From Planctomycetota bacterium (lineage in GTDB: Bacteria > Planctomycetota > PUPC01 > DSUN01): a DNA stretch of 5,933 bases. Positions 5,416 through 5,933 of the stretch are shown in pieces. The notes beneath the pieces are model-generated. The model was not told where the DNA came from and did no database searches. It saw nothing but the letters and a program-made list of their open reading frames with translations. Location of the stretch: assembly GCA_016872875.1 (NCBI GenBank), contig VGYW01000489.1:1-5933 (forward strand). The letters are read 5' to 3'. Every line of letters starts with the position of its first letter. Positions within the stretch are counted from its first letter, which is position 1. A program made the translations under genes and the position numbers.

Positions 5416-5497
5416 GAGATCGGTAGGAACGACGGAATCGCTCGATTCGCTCGATTCGCTCGATCCGATCGGATCATCGCTGCCAAGGCGCGCCCCA
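5416..5497. other. Short gap with direct repeats before the zinc-ribbon gene
   Basis: This 82-bp gap contains three 9-bp direct repeats and a 14-bp palindrome (listed separately). No promoter consensus is clear. Only a weak AAGG (5484-5487) precedes the next ATG. Confidence 0.55.
5438..5475. repeat. Three 9-bp TCGCTCGAT direct repeats running into a 14-bp palindrome
   Basis: TCGCTCGAT occurs exactly at 5438, 5447 and 5456. It runs into GATCCGATCGGATC (5462-5475), a perfect palindrome. Replication slippage or a protein-binding site are both possible. Confidence 0.85.
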
Positions 5498-5933
5498 ATG
5501 GAATGCCCCCTCTGCGGCTTCGCCAATCTGCCCGGCACCGAGAGGTGCACGCGCTGCCGGGCGCAACTGGTGGCGGCCGAGCCTTCGGCCGCGGCAGACT
5601 TCCTGCCGCCCCGAGCCGGACGCCTCAAGGGCCTCAGGCCGCTCCTCTATGCCGTCAATCGTCTGGTGGTCGGCAGGAGGAGCAGGCTGCTCGCGCGCAT
5701 CGGCCGCTTCTTCGACCGCAGTGGCTCCGTGCCAGGCGAGGCCGTGGCGGCGACGATCCTCTCCGTGGTGCCGGGGCTGGGCCACCTCGCGGTCGGTCGC
5801 AGGCTCGGCGCGCTCGTGGCGTTCCTGGGCTGGGCGTTCACCGTTTTCATCACAGCCAACTTCTATGCCGGCGTGACCGGCGGCCTACTCCTCGGCTCCC
5901 TGATTGGCTGGCACGCGTCGGTCATCTTCGACG
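5498..5933 (+). CDS. Zinc-ribbon membrane protein, 3' end beyond the window
   Basis: Translation from ATG 5498 stays open to the right edge, giving 145 residues of an incomplete protein. It opens with a zinc ribbon, CxxC-x10-CxxC (C3, C6, C17, C20; MECPLCGFANLPG then CTRC), followed by a basic, alanine-rich linker. The motif SVVPGLGH (89-96) and GRRLGALVAFLGWAFTVFI then lead into at least two hydrophobic segments (about 104-123 and 125-143). The PGLGHxxxGR pattern resembles the turn found in TM2-like small membrane domains. The likely topology is a cytoplasmic metal-binding head on a membrane domain. The function is not recognised. It is on the same strand and 82 bp after the DUF2997-like gene, so it may be in the same operon. 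The ribosome binding site is weak, but the CPLC start supports the ATG. Confidence 0.8.
   Translation, partial: MECPLCGFANLPGTERCTRCRAQLVAAEPSAAADFLPPRAGRLKGLRPLLYAVNRLVVGRRSRLLARIGRFFDRSGSVPGEAVAATILSVVPGLGHLAVGRRLGALVAFLGWAFTVFITANFYAGVTGGLLLGSLIGWHASVIFD

Overview
The window is GC-rich and bacterial. All six supported genes lie on the + strand. Gene content (a Ycf46-type AAA+ ATPase with DUF1257-like and DUF2997-like partners, plus a COG1313-type radical SAM protein) and the density of short palindromic repeats fit an environmental bacterium such as a planctomycete or a relative. That placement is inference from style and gene content; there is no rRNA or marker gene to fix it.

Layout. 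Positions 1-510 hold just over three copies of a 152-153 bp tandem repeat, each with a 26-bp palindrome; the array runs off the left edge. Positions 511-714 carry no gene, only a short hairpin. A sigma70-like promoter (TTGACG, 17-bp spacer, TATGAT) sits at 715-743. The genes then follow: rhomboid protease (757-1482), radical SAM protein (1469-2776), Ycf46-type AAA+ ATPase (2773-4332), DUF1257/Ycf35-like protein with a hydrophobic N-terminus (4533-4985), DUF2997-like small protein (5206-5415), and a zinc-ribbon membrane protein cut by the right edge (5498 onward). The first three overlap by 14 and 4 bp and look translationally coupled. The last three are separated by gaps of 82-220 bp filled with repeats.

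How the genes may work together. Ycf46-like ATPases, DUF1257 and DUF2997 proteins are, from general knowledge, found together in cyanobacteria and some other bacteria, with poorly known function. Here that trio is joined to a membrane protease, a radical SAM enzyme and a zinc-ribbon membrane protein. A membrane-associated AAA+ assembly is a reasonable hypothesis, but the sequence alone does not prove it.

The most striking feature is repeat load. At least seven unrelated repeat structures occupy 6 kb: one array upstream, one in each of the three gaps after the ATPase, and three inside the radical SAM reading frame. Two of those three are inverted-repeat elements that add about 69 and 21 residues without breaking the frame; the third is a 6-bp microsatellite that rewrites the C-terminus.
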